NCBI GenBank assembly: GCA_009731375.1
Contig: BJOX01000057.1
Span: 1,166,721 to 1,199,357, forward strand
Direction of reading: 5' to 3'
Length of the DNA: 32,637 nt
Source: Paulinella micropora
Lineage: Eukaryota; Cercozoa; Imbricatea; Euglyphida
The notes under the pieces were generated by a model. The model was given only the letters and a program-made list of their open reading frames with translations. It had not been told where the DNA came from and searched no databases. The position numbers were made by a program, and so were the translations under genes. Below are positions 9,697-17,363 of the stretch, piece after piece. The number at the start of each line of letters is the position of its first letter. Position 1 is the stretch's first letter.

Positions 9697-10509
9697 GGAT
9701 GAAGTGCAAAATTTCGCTCTGTTTCACTGTCGAGGATGGGATGCAGTGTCATCCACTGTTTTCGCAATGTGACACCTTATTTTTCTCTCTCCTCGCGTAT
9801 CGGTGAATGTCGTCTCCATGTATGACGTTCTCACCAAACTCTTCTACACAATGGATCAGTTGTGGGGAACCATGGACGCAGGTGGGAATCTTCCCAGCTG
9901 TGCTTCAGTGGGAGTCACTCAGAAGCTTGCTACAGTGGAGCAACTGCTGGTGGCAGATTCCATTGCGTTCATTGCCAAGGTTTTTCTTGATTTTGCTGTA
10001 GCATTGAATCAGCAAGATGCTCGCAGAAAGATGAAAGTCTCCTCTTGGACTCATAAGCTCGCGAGGAACGAAGAGGAACGACGTCGTACTGTGGAACTAC
10101 ATCAGAAAGACGTTGACAGTCTTCTGCGCGATCAAAAGGCCTTGTCTATTGACATAAACAAGACGACTGATCCGAATCATATTGCAGAGATCCGTACTTG
10201 GTTAGCAGAAGTGCGTCGAGTCTATCGTTCTGCAGGCATTATCCTGGCCCCGAGGAGGTTGCCATCGTGGCAAACAGTTTCTTTCGTTTTCAATCAGCTG
10301 TGGACAACGAATGGCTGTCGAAGAGTGATGAGTGAAACACTTACTGGGAACATCTCAATGCTTTGAGATCGGATGCCATGTGTGTGGAAAGCACTGGTCT
10401 CATGCTTCGAGACAAAAAGAGTGTTCATGCCTTTGCATCGAAGACTCAGTTGGATCAGCTCAAGACATGCTAGGTGGACGCTGACAAAGAAGCCAGTGTT
10501 GCACTATGA
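9697..10509 (+). pseudogene. Unrecognised broken gene, part B (downstream of copia)
   Basis: Continuation of the gene in part A. After the GGATG duplication the frame reads EVQNFALFHCRGWD to TGA 9770-9772. The same frame stays open from 9773 to TGA 10364-10366, giving nearly 200 codons with a charged helical stretch (LARNEEERRRTVELHQKD). From about 10240 the more protein-like reading moves to another frame (EEVAIVANSFFRFQSAVDN). That frame carries TGA 10333-10335 and TAG 10471-10473 and ends at TGA 10507-10509. Two or more stops plus a frame change mean no working product. No domain was recognised; a coiled or helical cytoplasmic protein fits the composition. The alternative is unrelated small ORFs that happen to share a frame. 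Confidence 0.4.
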
Positions 10510-10812
10510 GTTTCAAATATTCATAATCCGAATTCCAATAATAATCAGAAAATTTCTGAATTTGAATTCCAGCCAAAATCAGAAAATCATAATTTTTTTT
10601 CACATGAAGTTCAATGTCGTCAACAATACTGTGTAAATTCATTAATAATGATCTTTCAGCTCTTGCTAACGTAGACAGTACATGAGAGTATTAGGCAATA
10701 GACGAGTGGCAAGGTTTTATCAAAGAGGATTGCGTATAAAAACCTTTATTAATACGCTTAAATTGAAGGAGGAATCCAGTATACAAGTACAGTATGTATG
10801 TCTGCAGAATCC
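10510..10812. other. Unique AT-rich spacer
   Basis: About 300 nt with no ORF of protein-like composition and no RNA gene recognised. Confidence 0.5.
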
Positions 10813-11127
10813 GGAGGAGGAGGAGGAGGAGGAAGAAGAAGAAGAAGAAGAAGAAGAAGAAGAAGAAGAGGAAGAGAAGAGGAAGAAGCGGAAGAAGCGG
10901 AAGAGGAAGAAGCGGAAGAGGAAGAGGAAGAAGAAGAAGAAGAAGAAGAAGAAGAAGAAGAAGAAGAAGAAGAAGAAGAAGAAGAAGAAGAAGAAGAAGA
11001 AGAAGAAGGAGGAGGAGGAGGAGGAGGAGGATGAAGAGGAGGAGAAGACGAAGAAGAAGAAGAAGAAGAAGAAGAAGAAGAAGAAGAAGAAGAAGAAGAA
11101 GAAGAAGAAGAAGAAGAAGAAGAAGAA
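10813..11127 (+). repeat. 315-bp polypurine (GAA/GGA)n tract
   Basis: GGA triplets, then GAA triplets with GCG interruptions near 10885-10920, a second GGA block near 11008-11045 and a final GAA block. The plus strand is almost purely A and G. The long Glu, Lys or Arg frames through it are translations of the repeat, not genes. Confidence 0.95.
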
Positions 11128-11340
11128 TTAAGTTAACAGAGAAATATTCGAGGAAAGCATTGGAGGGCAGACGAAATCATACCACAAAAACCCCCCTTGC
11201 AACACAAGAAAAGGATGTAGGAAACCAGCACAAGGAGAGGATGTTAAGATACAAGTGTTGTACTATAGAACAGTGCAGCACGCACACGCGGTGTTGTGCG
11301 AGGTCTTGCTGTGATCCCGTGCATCAGGCGAGTCCTAGAT

Positions 11341-11345
11341 AGTTG

Positions 11346-11404
<59 letters not shown>

Positions 11405-11425
11405 GGATGGATGGATGGATGGATG

Positions 11426-11458
<33 letters not shown>

Positions 11459-11462
11459 TTAG

Positions 11463-11522
<60 letters not shown>

Positions 11523-11608
11523 CGGATGGTAGGTAGATGGATAGATAGATAGATAGGTAGGTAGGTAGATAGATAGGTAGATAGATAGATATATATAGAT
11601 AGATGAGA
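11341..11608. repeat. (GATA)n microsatellite
   Basis: GATA tetranucleotides with GATG, GGTA and GTAG variants. The IYLS-repeat proteins read from this and similar tracts on the minus strand are artefacts. The preceding 11128-11340 is unique sequence with no gene recognised. Confidence 0.95.
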
Positions 11609-12069
11609 TATCGACTAATGTCAGAAAAAAGGAGCTTCTGATTTCGTCAACCAAGGAAGTCTGTGAATAAAGTATTGACCCGATGCCCAGCTAAGCCGTG
11701 ATGTTTGCACGGAAGGGACTGATACAGGCGATACCAAAGCTCCCTAGTACCAGGCGGGGCCAGGGCTCGTTCCATAAGCGCCCCTTGCAGAACGAGCTCC
11801 CACCTCCATTACAGAGGGCCCAGTAAGCAGATGGAGTTTCGAGACTGTTCGACAGTCTAGTATAAACCGACAGAGCACTGTGGGTTTTATTCCGGGCTCA
11901 ACAAGCGAGAAAGGGCACCCTGAGGGAACAGGATTGTGCTTCCCGTCGCTATTTCGGCATGTGACTCATAGGCGTATGGCTAGGCACACATAAGGCACCC
12001 CACCACGGGCCCAGCACACCCACACCATCCCCTAATTCTCTGTCTGTCGACAGATGGCACCCATTTCAA

Positions 12070-12072
<3 letters not shown>
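11609..12072. other. Unique island with two perfect hairpins, no ORF
   Basis: About 460 nt of complex sequence between two GATA-family arrays. GCTCGTTC (11765-11772) pairs with GAACGAGC (11790-11797) across a 17-nt loop. AGACTGT (11842-11848) pairs with ACAGTCT (11852-11858) across TCG. It lies just downstream of the last kinase exon on the minus strand, so it could hold the gene 3' end or untranslated region. It could also be an independent structured RNA or an old repeat. No protein domain was found. Confidence 0.45.
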
Positions 12073-12109
<37 letters not shown>

Positions 12110-12209
12110 GTAGGTAGGTAGGTAGGTAGGTAGGTAGGTAGATAGATAGATAGATAGACAGATAGACAGGCAGGCAGACAGGCAGACAGACAGACAGACA
12201 GACAGGCAG

Positions 12210-12265
<56 letters not shown>

Positions 12266-12312
12266 TGATAGATAGATTGATAGATAGATAGACAGATTAG
12301 ATAGATAGATAT

Positions 12313-12345
<33 letters not shown>

Positions 12346-12375
12346 CAGATAGATAGATAGATAGATAGATGGATG

Positions 12376-12425
<50 letters not shown>

Positions 12426-12448
12426 AAGAAAGAAAGAAAGGAAGAAAG

Positions 12449-12506
<58 letters not shown>

Positions 12507-12624
12507 CAGACAGATAGATAGATAGATAGATAGATAGATAAATAGAGAGATAGAGAGAAAGAGGGGGGGGGGGGGAGAGAGAGGGAGACAGAGAGACAGA
12601 CAAAGACAGAGACAGACAGACAGC
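12073..12624. repeat. Compound GATA/GGTA/GACA/GAAA array
   Basis: Blocks of GATA, GGTA (12109-12140), GACA/GGCA (12157-12208), long GATA runs, GAAA (12424-12448), more GATA, then a G run and GA/GACA (12560-12620). It bounds the last identifiable kinase exon. Confidence 0.95.
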
Positions 12625-12659
12625 TTCGATCTATCAAGACGCGTAGGCTGAGGCAGGAC

Positions 12660-12719
12660 CATCTGTGCCAGGGCTTTGGCGAGCTCTGCTTGGTAACCTG
12701 CTTTGTTCACGTGGTAGAA
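12660..12719 (-). CDS. GRK-like kinase exon 14 (AGC tail, last visible)
   Basis: Begins after TGCTGCAG in phase 0 and reads [20 protein letters not shown], continuing the C-terminal tail after HYEE. A GT follows at 12659-12658. If that is not a donor, the reading runs on ([13 protein letters not shown]) into the repeat with no early stop, so the true end is unresolved. Confidence 0.6.
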
Positions 12720-12799
12720 CTGCAGCACATGCAATTCTATGTATGTACGTGTGGCAGTGCACGAGCCATAAGCACAATCCGGCACAATTGTCAAGTCAC

Positions 12800-12871
12800 C
12801 TCTTCGTAATGCGCGTGGTCTTTGTCTGTCAGCTTCACCTTCTTGTACTTCTTCACGTCCATCGTCCCCAC
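12800..12871 (-). CDS. GRK-like kinase exon 13 (AGC tail)
   Basis: 72 nt, phase 0 to 0, after GTGTCAG and before GTGACT. Reads GTMDVKKYKKVKLTDKDHAH then YEE. The stretch KLTDKDHAHYEEF resembles the GRK tail segment after the catalytic domain. The intron to exon 14 is only 80 nt and free of microsatellite. Confidence 0.75.
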
Positions 12872-12959
12872 CTGACACAACCGTACACAGACCACACATA
12901 CATGTGTTATATATGTTATGTATGTCACGGATGTCATGTTTGTGTGCGGGCGGGACCCC

Positions 12960-13098
12960 ACCTCCGCGATGGACGGCGATTGGCTGTACTTGTGTGACTT
13001 AAAGTGCGATTTGGTGTGTATGTTTTGTATGTTATGTATGTGTGCGCACCTCTGCGATGGACGGCCACTGGCTGTACTCGTGCGGCTTGAAGGACGGT
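12960..13098 (-). repeat. Two intronic copies of the exon 12 3' edge
   Basis: 13048-13098 repeats the last 50 nt of exon 12 plus its donor almost exactly ([14 protein letters not shown] readable, in another frame). 12960-13008 is a more decayed third copy. Spacers between copies also look related. Both copies keep GAG followed by GT. Confidence 0.9.
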
Positions 13099-13152
13099 AC
13101 GTTATGTATCTTATCTATGCTATGTATCTTATCTATGTTATGTATGTTATAC

Positions 13153-13227
13153 CTCTGCGATGGACGGCCACTGGCTGTACTCGTGCGGCTTGAAGGGCGG
13201 CGTGACCGCCTTGTCGCGCAGCTTAGC
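13153..13227 (-). CDS. GRK-like kinase exon 12 (TPPFKP segment)
   Basis: 75 nt, phase 0 to 0, after TTATCCAG and before GTATAA. Reads [20 protein letters not shown] then PSIAE. TPPFKP is the turn that follows the catalytic core in AGC kinases. Confidence 0.88.
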
Positions 13228-13233
13228 CTGGAT

Positions 13234-13267
13234 AAGAGATGGATAGATAAATAGATAGGTAGATAGG

Positions 13268-13315
<48 letters not shown>

Positions 13316-13354
13316 CAGAAAAATACATAGACAGAAAAATATATAGATAGTAGG

Positions 13355-13393
<39 letters not shown>

Positions 13394-13469
13394 GTAGATA
13401 GGTAGGTAGGTAGGTAGGTAGGTAGATAGATAGATAGATAGATAGATAGACAGATAGATAGATAGATAG

Positions 13470-13507
<38 letters not shown>

Positions 13508-13512
13508 GATAG
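13234..13512. repeat. Intron 11 GATA/GGTA array
   Basis: GATA-family tetranucleotides with a short GACAGAAAAATA interruption (13313-13344). It fills almost the whole intron between exons 11 and 12. Confidence 0.95.
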
Positions 13513-13541
13513 ATAGATAACAGACAGACAAGCAGGCTGAC

Positions 13542-13643
13542 CCAGTCGATGTCTGCGAAGAAAGCGTGTTCGTACAGCTCGTCGTAGCCTCCCGCGCCCA
13601 GTCGCATCTTGGGGTCGGACACGAAGATGCGAGACAGCAGGTC
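13542..13643 (-). CDS. GRK-like kinase exon 11 (RLG motif)
   Basis: 102 nt, phase 0 to 0, after CTTACCAG and before GTCAGC. Reads [19 protein letters not shown] then [25 protein letters not shown] is the C-lobe motif next to the conserved Arg, and HAFFADIDW is the AGC/GRK signature after it. Confidence 0.93.
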
Positions 13644-13699
13644 CTGGTAAGCAAACAACCAAGCAATCAATCGATCAAGCAAGAAAGCCAGGAAGCAAG

Positions 13700-13728
13700 G
13701 AAGCAATCAATCAATCAATGAATCAATG

Positions 13729-13759
<31 letters not shown>

Positions 13760-13801
13760 GAATCAATCAATGAATCAATGAATCAATCACATCAATCAAT
13801 C
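13700..13801. repeat. (AATC)n microsatellite
   Basis: AATC tetranucleotides with AATG variants, in intron 10. Confidence 0.95.
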
Positions 13802-13889
13802 AGCAACCTCCACAGCGCACGTCAATATCAACTTGGATCTCAGCTTTCTCGGTCGATAATAATGCGACAAGGATTCTCAAGGCACCGTT

Positions 13890-14060
13890 TAAAAGCTCAA
13901 AATTAGGGCTTTCAAACGACGCATTAAGCAATCGTGTACTAAATGTTGATTGAGAAACATGAGTTGATAAACGACCCGGGCTTCAAATGACGTACTCAAC
14001 ATTATCGTGTATAAAATGTTAATTGAAAAAAACGAGTTGATAGTGATGACCTTGGCTTCT
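13890..14060 (-). repeat. Tandem repeats of the exon 10 3' edge
   Basis: On the minus strand the unit starts with the exon end and donor (GAAGCCAAG then GTCATC). It recurs as GAAGCCCGG then GTCGTT about 75 nt on, and again as a partial GAAAGCCC. The intervening CAACAT and ACACGAT stretches also repeat. Confidence 0.8.
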
Positions 14061-14134
14061 GGCGTGAAGTACTTGGACTGGTAGTTGACGACGTAGGTGA
14101 GCACACCGTGCTCGGACTGACTGTTCTTCTCCAT
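14051..14134 (-). CDS. GRK-like kinase exon 10
   Basis: 84 nt, in frame from its first base, after CTCTCCCCAG and before GTCATC. Reads [20 protein letters not shown] then [22 protein letters not shown] across the junction is a typical C-lobe helix. Exon 8 ends in phase 1 and exon 10 needs phase 0, so an unseen exon must lie between them. Confidence 0.88.
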
Positions 14135-14160
14135 CTGGGGAGAGTTGCCGAAAGGGCACC

Positions 14161-14189
14161 TGTGTGTGTGTGTGCGTGTGCGCGCGCGC

Positions 14190-14224
<35 letters not shown>

Positions 14225-14344
14225 TGTGTGTGTACGTGTGTGTGTGTGTACGTGTGTATTCTTCTACGTCTGGGGAGAGTTATCGAACGAACACCTGTGT
14301 GTGTGTGTTTGAGAGAGAGAGAGAGAGAGGGAGAGAGGGGGGGG
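14161..14344. repeat. (GT)n, (GA)n and G run with exon 10 5'-edge copy
   Basis: GT/GC dinucleotides to 14258, GT and GA from 14296, then a G run into the gap. Between them, 14259-14300 is a decayed copy of the exon 10 acceptor and exon start (CTCTCCCCAGA and AGAAGAA readable on the minus strand). Confidence 0.85.
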
Positions 14345-15185
14345 NNNNNNNNNNNNNNNNNNNNNNNNNNNNNNNNNNNNNNNNNNNNNNNNNNNNNNNN
14401 NNNNNNNNNNNNNNNNNNNNNNNNNNNNNNNNNNNNNNNNNNNNNNNNNNNNNNNNNNNNNNNNNNNNNNNNNNNNNNNNNNNNNNNNNNNNNNNNNNNN
14501 NNNNNNNNNNNNNNNNNNNNNNNNNNNNNNNNNNNNNNNNNNNNNNNNNNNNNNNNNNNNNNNNNNNNNNNNNNNNNNNNNNNNNNNNNNNNNNNNNNNN
14601 NNNNNNNNNNNNNNNNNNNNNNNNNNNNNNNNNNNNNNNNNNNNNNNNNNNNNNNNNNNNNNNNNNNNNNNNNNNNNNNNNNNNNNNNNNNNNNNNNNNN
14701 NNNNNNNNNNNNNNNNNNNNNNNNNNNNNNNNNNNNNNNNNNNNNNNNNNNNNNNNNNNNNNNNNNNNNNNNNNNNNNNNNNNNNNNNNNNNNNNNNNNN
14801 NNNNNNNNNNNNNNNNNNNNNNNNNNNNNNNNNNNNNNNNNNNNNNNNNNNNNNNNNNNNNNNNNNNNNNNNNNNNNNNNNNNNNNNNNNNNNNNNNNNN
14901 NNNNNNNNNNNNNNNNNNNNNNNNNNNNNNNNNNNNNNNNNNNNNNNNNNNNNNNNNNNNNNNNNNNNNNNNNNNNNNNNNNNNNNNNNNNNNNNNNNNN
15001 NNNNNNNNNNNNNNNNNNNNNNNNNNNNNNNNNNNNNNNNNNNNNNNNNNNNNNNNNNNNNNNNNNNNNNNNNNNNNNNNNNNNNNNNNNNNNNNNNNNN
15101 NNNNNNNNNNNNNNNNNNNNNNNNNNNNNNNNNNNNNNNNNNNNNNNNNNNNNNNNNNNNNNNNNNNNNNNNNNNNNNNNNNNNN
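14345..15185. other. Assembly gap 1 (841 N)
   Basis: Bordered by G runs on both sides. Splice phases predict it hides kinase exon 9. Confidence 0.99.
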
Positions 15186-15247
15186 GGGGGTGGGGGGGGG
15201 GGGGGGGGGGGGGGGGGGGGAAGAGAGAGAGAGAGAGAGAGAGAGAG
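15186..15247. repeat. G run then (GA)n
   Basis: G homopolymer with one T, then GA dinucleotides, next to the exon 8 donor. Confidence 0.95.
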
Positions 15248-15258
15248 CGAGTACACAC

Positions 15259-15293
15259 CTTTGAGCATGCGATAGAGGAAGACGCCGAAGGAC
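15259..15293 (-). CDS. GRK-like kinase exon 8 (35 nt)
   Basis: After CGTGCAG and before GTGTGT. It completes W from TG in exon 7, then reads SFGVFLYRMLK and ends in phase 1. SDIWSFGVFLYRMLKG is subdomain IX, with the structural Asp in exon 7. A 20-bp tandem duplication (GCAGTAGCCATGTATG core) lies in the adjoining intron at 15300-15336. Confidence 0.9.
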
Positions 15294-15520
15294 CTGCACG
15301 AGCAGTAGCCATGTATGACAGCAGTAGCCATGTATGGTGCTGTGCGGTCAAGCGACAACAATGACAATCGCAACAAAAAGAAAAACAAAAACAACAAAAA
15401 CAATAATAACAAACAACAACAACAACAAAAGCAGGAAAACCAATAGTAAGAACAGCAAGAATATCCCTTGCAACCATGACAGGAACAGCAACAAGTACAC
15501 GAGAGGGAGAGAGGAGTGAC

Positions 15521-15594
15521 CAGATGTCGGATGTTTTGTAGGTGCCTGTCTTAGAGAGGATCTCGGGAGCCCAGTAGCCTGCCGTGCCCGCAAG
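15521..15594 (-). CDS. GRK-like kinase exon 7 (APE motif)
   Basis: 74 nt, after TCAAGCAG and before GTCACT. Reads LAGTAGYWAPEILSKTGTYK then TSDI plus TG. GTAGYWAPEIL is the end of the activation segment with the APE anchor. Confidence 0.94.
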
Positions 15595-15618
15595 CTGCTT
15601 GAGAATCTAACATAAATA

Positions 15619-15822
15619 CATATTGATTGTTTGTTTGATTGATCGATCGACCGATCAATGGATTGGTTGATTGATTAACTTATTGATTGATTGATTGATT
15701 GATTGATTGGCCCACGAGCCTGCCATGCACGCCAGCTGCTTGAGAATCTTAACAAAACAAACAAACCACACACACACACATCCGCATGGGATGGGTTGAT
15801 TGGTTGCTTGATTGAGTGCGTA
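15619..15822. repeat. (ATTG)n with a decayed copy of the exon 7 5' edge
   Basis: ATTG-type repeats at about 15620-15709. 15710-15753 is a roughly 43-bp copy of the exon 7 acceptor and first codons (GATTCTCAAGCAG readable on the minus strand), with several changes. Short CA and ATTG repeats follow. Confidence 0.88.
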
Positions 15823-15842
15823 AGTGTGTGTGTGTGCGTGTG

Positions 15843-15883
<41 letters not shown>

Positions 15884-15902
15884 TGTATATATATATGTAT
15901 AT

Positions 15903-15940
<38 letters not shown>

Positions 15941-15941
15941 C

Positions 15942-16008
<67 letters not shown>
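15823..16008. repeat. (TG)n, (TA)n and (GA)n compound microsatellite
   Basis: TG to 15840, TA-rich 15845-15920, TG to 15940, then a long GA run to 16008; intron 6. Confidence 0.95.
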
Positions 16009-16010
<2 letters not shown>

Positions 16011-16025
16011 GTTTTGTGTTCTTGC

Positions 16026-16082
16026 CTTGTTCTCCTGCAGCTTGAGCGCCAGCCCCAGGTCGGAAATCTTCACGTGACCCAC
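16026..16082 (-). CDS. GRK-like kinase exon 6 (DLG motif)
   Basis: 57 nt, phase 0 to 0, after TTCTGCAG. Reads VGHVKISDLGLALKLQENK. DLG in place of DFG at the magnesium-binding site is typical of GRKs. The donor is GCAAGA, so intron 6 is a GC-AG intron, the only one seen in this gene. Confidence 0.93.
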
Positions 16083-16137
16083 CTGCAGAACAGACCAGCA
16101 GGCAGGAAGATGTAGGTAGTAGGGATATAGAAGGAAA

Positions 16138-16292
16138 GAATGAATGAATGAATGAAGGAAGGAAGGAAGGAAGGAAGGAAGGAAGGAAGGAAGGAAAGGA
16201 GAGAGGAAGGGAGGGAGGGAAGGGAGGGGAGGGAAAGGGAAGGGAGGGAAGAGGGAAGGAAGGAAATAAGGAAGGAAGGAATCAAAGGAAGG

Positions 16293-16324
<32 letters not shown>

Positions 16325-16451
16325 AAGAAAGAGAAAGAAAGAAAGAAAGAAAGAAGGAAGGAAGGAAGGAAGGAAGACAGGAAGGAAGGAAGGAAGGAAA
16401 GAAGGAAGAAAAGAAGGAAAGAAAGAAGGAAAGAAAGAAAGAAAGAAAGAA

Positions 16452-16487
<36 letters not shown>

Positions 16488-16489
16488 AG
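16138..16489. repeat. (GGAA)n/(GAAA)n polypurine array
   Basis: GGAA and GAAA tetranucleotides with GA insertions, almost wholly purine; fills intron 5. Confidence 0.95.
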
Positions 16490-16496
16490 TCAAGAC

Positions 16497-16567
16497 CTTG
16501 TCTAGAAGGAGGTTGTGTGGTTTGAGGTCTCTGTAGACGAAGCCGCGACTGTGAATGTGCTCCAGCC
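16497..16567 (-). CDS. GRK-like kinase exon 5 (catalytic loop)
   Basis: 71 nt, after TTCATCAG and before GTCTTG. Completes Gly with exon 4, then reads [20 protein letters not shown] then [11 protein letters not shown] holds the catalytic Asp, the Lys and the metal-binding Asn. Confidence 0.95.
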
Positions 16568-16586
16568 CTGATGAACAGGCAGATAA

Positions 16587-16614
16587 AGTGATGGATGGAT
16601 GGATGAATGGATAG

Positions 16615-16655
<41 letters not shown>

Positions 16656-16672
16656 GTAGGTAGGTAGGTAGG

Positions 16673-16767
<95 letters not shown>

Positions 16768-16786
16768 GTAGATAGATAGCTAGCTA
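16587..16786. repeat. Intron 4 GATA/GGTA/GACA array
   Basis: GATG, GATA, GGTA, GACA and GATA blocks in turn. Confidence 0.95.
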
Positions 16787-16793
16787 GCTGGAC

Positions 16794-16854
16794 CGAGTAG
16801 AGTCTCGGCGGCGTAGAAGCAGGCGCGGACTGCGTGGAAACGCTTGGAAGGATC
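16794..16854 (-). CDS. GRK-like kinase exon 4
   Basis: 61 nt, after TGATTGCAG and before GTCCAG, phase 0 to 1. Reads DPSKRFHAVRACFYAAETLL. RFYAAE-type helix E residues lead into the catalytic loop. Confidence 0.92.
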
Positions 16855-16875
16855 CTGCAATCAGGTAAGTGGGAA

Positions 16876-17100
16876 GGTAGGTAGGTAGGTAGGTAGGTAG
16901 GTAGGTAGGATGGTAGGTAGGTGGCTGGCTGACTGCTTGAGGTGAAAGTTGAGGTAGGCAGGTGGGAGGGTAGGCATATATGTAGGCACATGCAGGGTGG
17001 TTAGGTAGGTGGCTAGCTGAGCTGTTTGAGGTGCAAATTAAGGTAGGCAGATGGGTGGGTGGGTATGCATATATAGGGTGTTTAGGTAGGTGGCTGCTGA
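16876..17100 (-). repeat. (GGTA)n plus two copies of the exon 3 3' edge
   Basis: GGTA repeats, then 16932-16960 and 17022-17050. Each repeats the last 20 nt of exon 3 (minus-strand ACCTCAAGCAG and ACCTCAAACAG) followed by donor-like sequence, in units of about 90 and 80 bp. The second copy has lost GT at the junction. Confidence 0.88.
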
Positions 17101-17101
17101 C

Positions 17102-17235
17102 CTGTTTGAGGTGGAAGTTGAGGTCGCCTCCCGGACAGAGTTCGAAGATGAAGAAGAGAGAGTTCTCGTCATGAAAGGCGTACATGAGAGAAAGAACGAA
17201 CTCGGAGTCCATGGCAGCCAACACGTTTTTTTCTC
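17102..17235 (-). CDS. GRK-like kinase exon 3
   Basis: 134 nt, the largest kinase exon, after TTATGTAG and before GTCAGC. Completes Gly with exon 2, then reads EKNVLAAMDSEFVLSLMYAF, followed by HDENSLFFIFELCPGGDLNF and HLKQ. It holds the alpha-C Glu and the hinge; ELCPGGDL is the GRK/AGC post-hinge motif. Confidence 0.95.
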
Positions 17236-17363
17236 CTACATAAACCAACAAAGCACATACATACATACATACATGCATACATGCAGGCATACATACATAC
17301 ATACATACATCTTCAAAGCCTTTGCCCCCCACCTTAAACCCCCCCCCCCCCCCCCCCCCCCCC

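Noticed and set aside
1894-10473. Reassigned stop codons explaining the in-frame TAG and TGA of the relic gene
   Set aside because: The copia, LINE and Ty3 ORFs run long without internal stops and end at TAG, TAA or TGA as usual, and the relic also needs frame changes.
10682-11342. Poly-Glu, poly-Lys and poly-Arg ORFs
   Set aside because: All three frames of a GAA/GGA tract are open; no start context or domain outside the repeat.
12960-13098. Extra coding exons of the kinase
   Set aside because: The copies of the exon 12 end have no acceptor of their own and read the peptide out of frame with exon 12, so they are treated as duplicated edges.
11244-13706. Long minus-strand ORFs made of IYLS repeats
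   Set aside because: They are translations of GATA-family microsatellites with no other composition; only the embedded exon segments are real.
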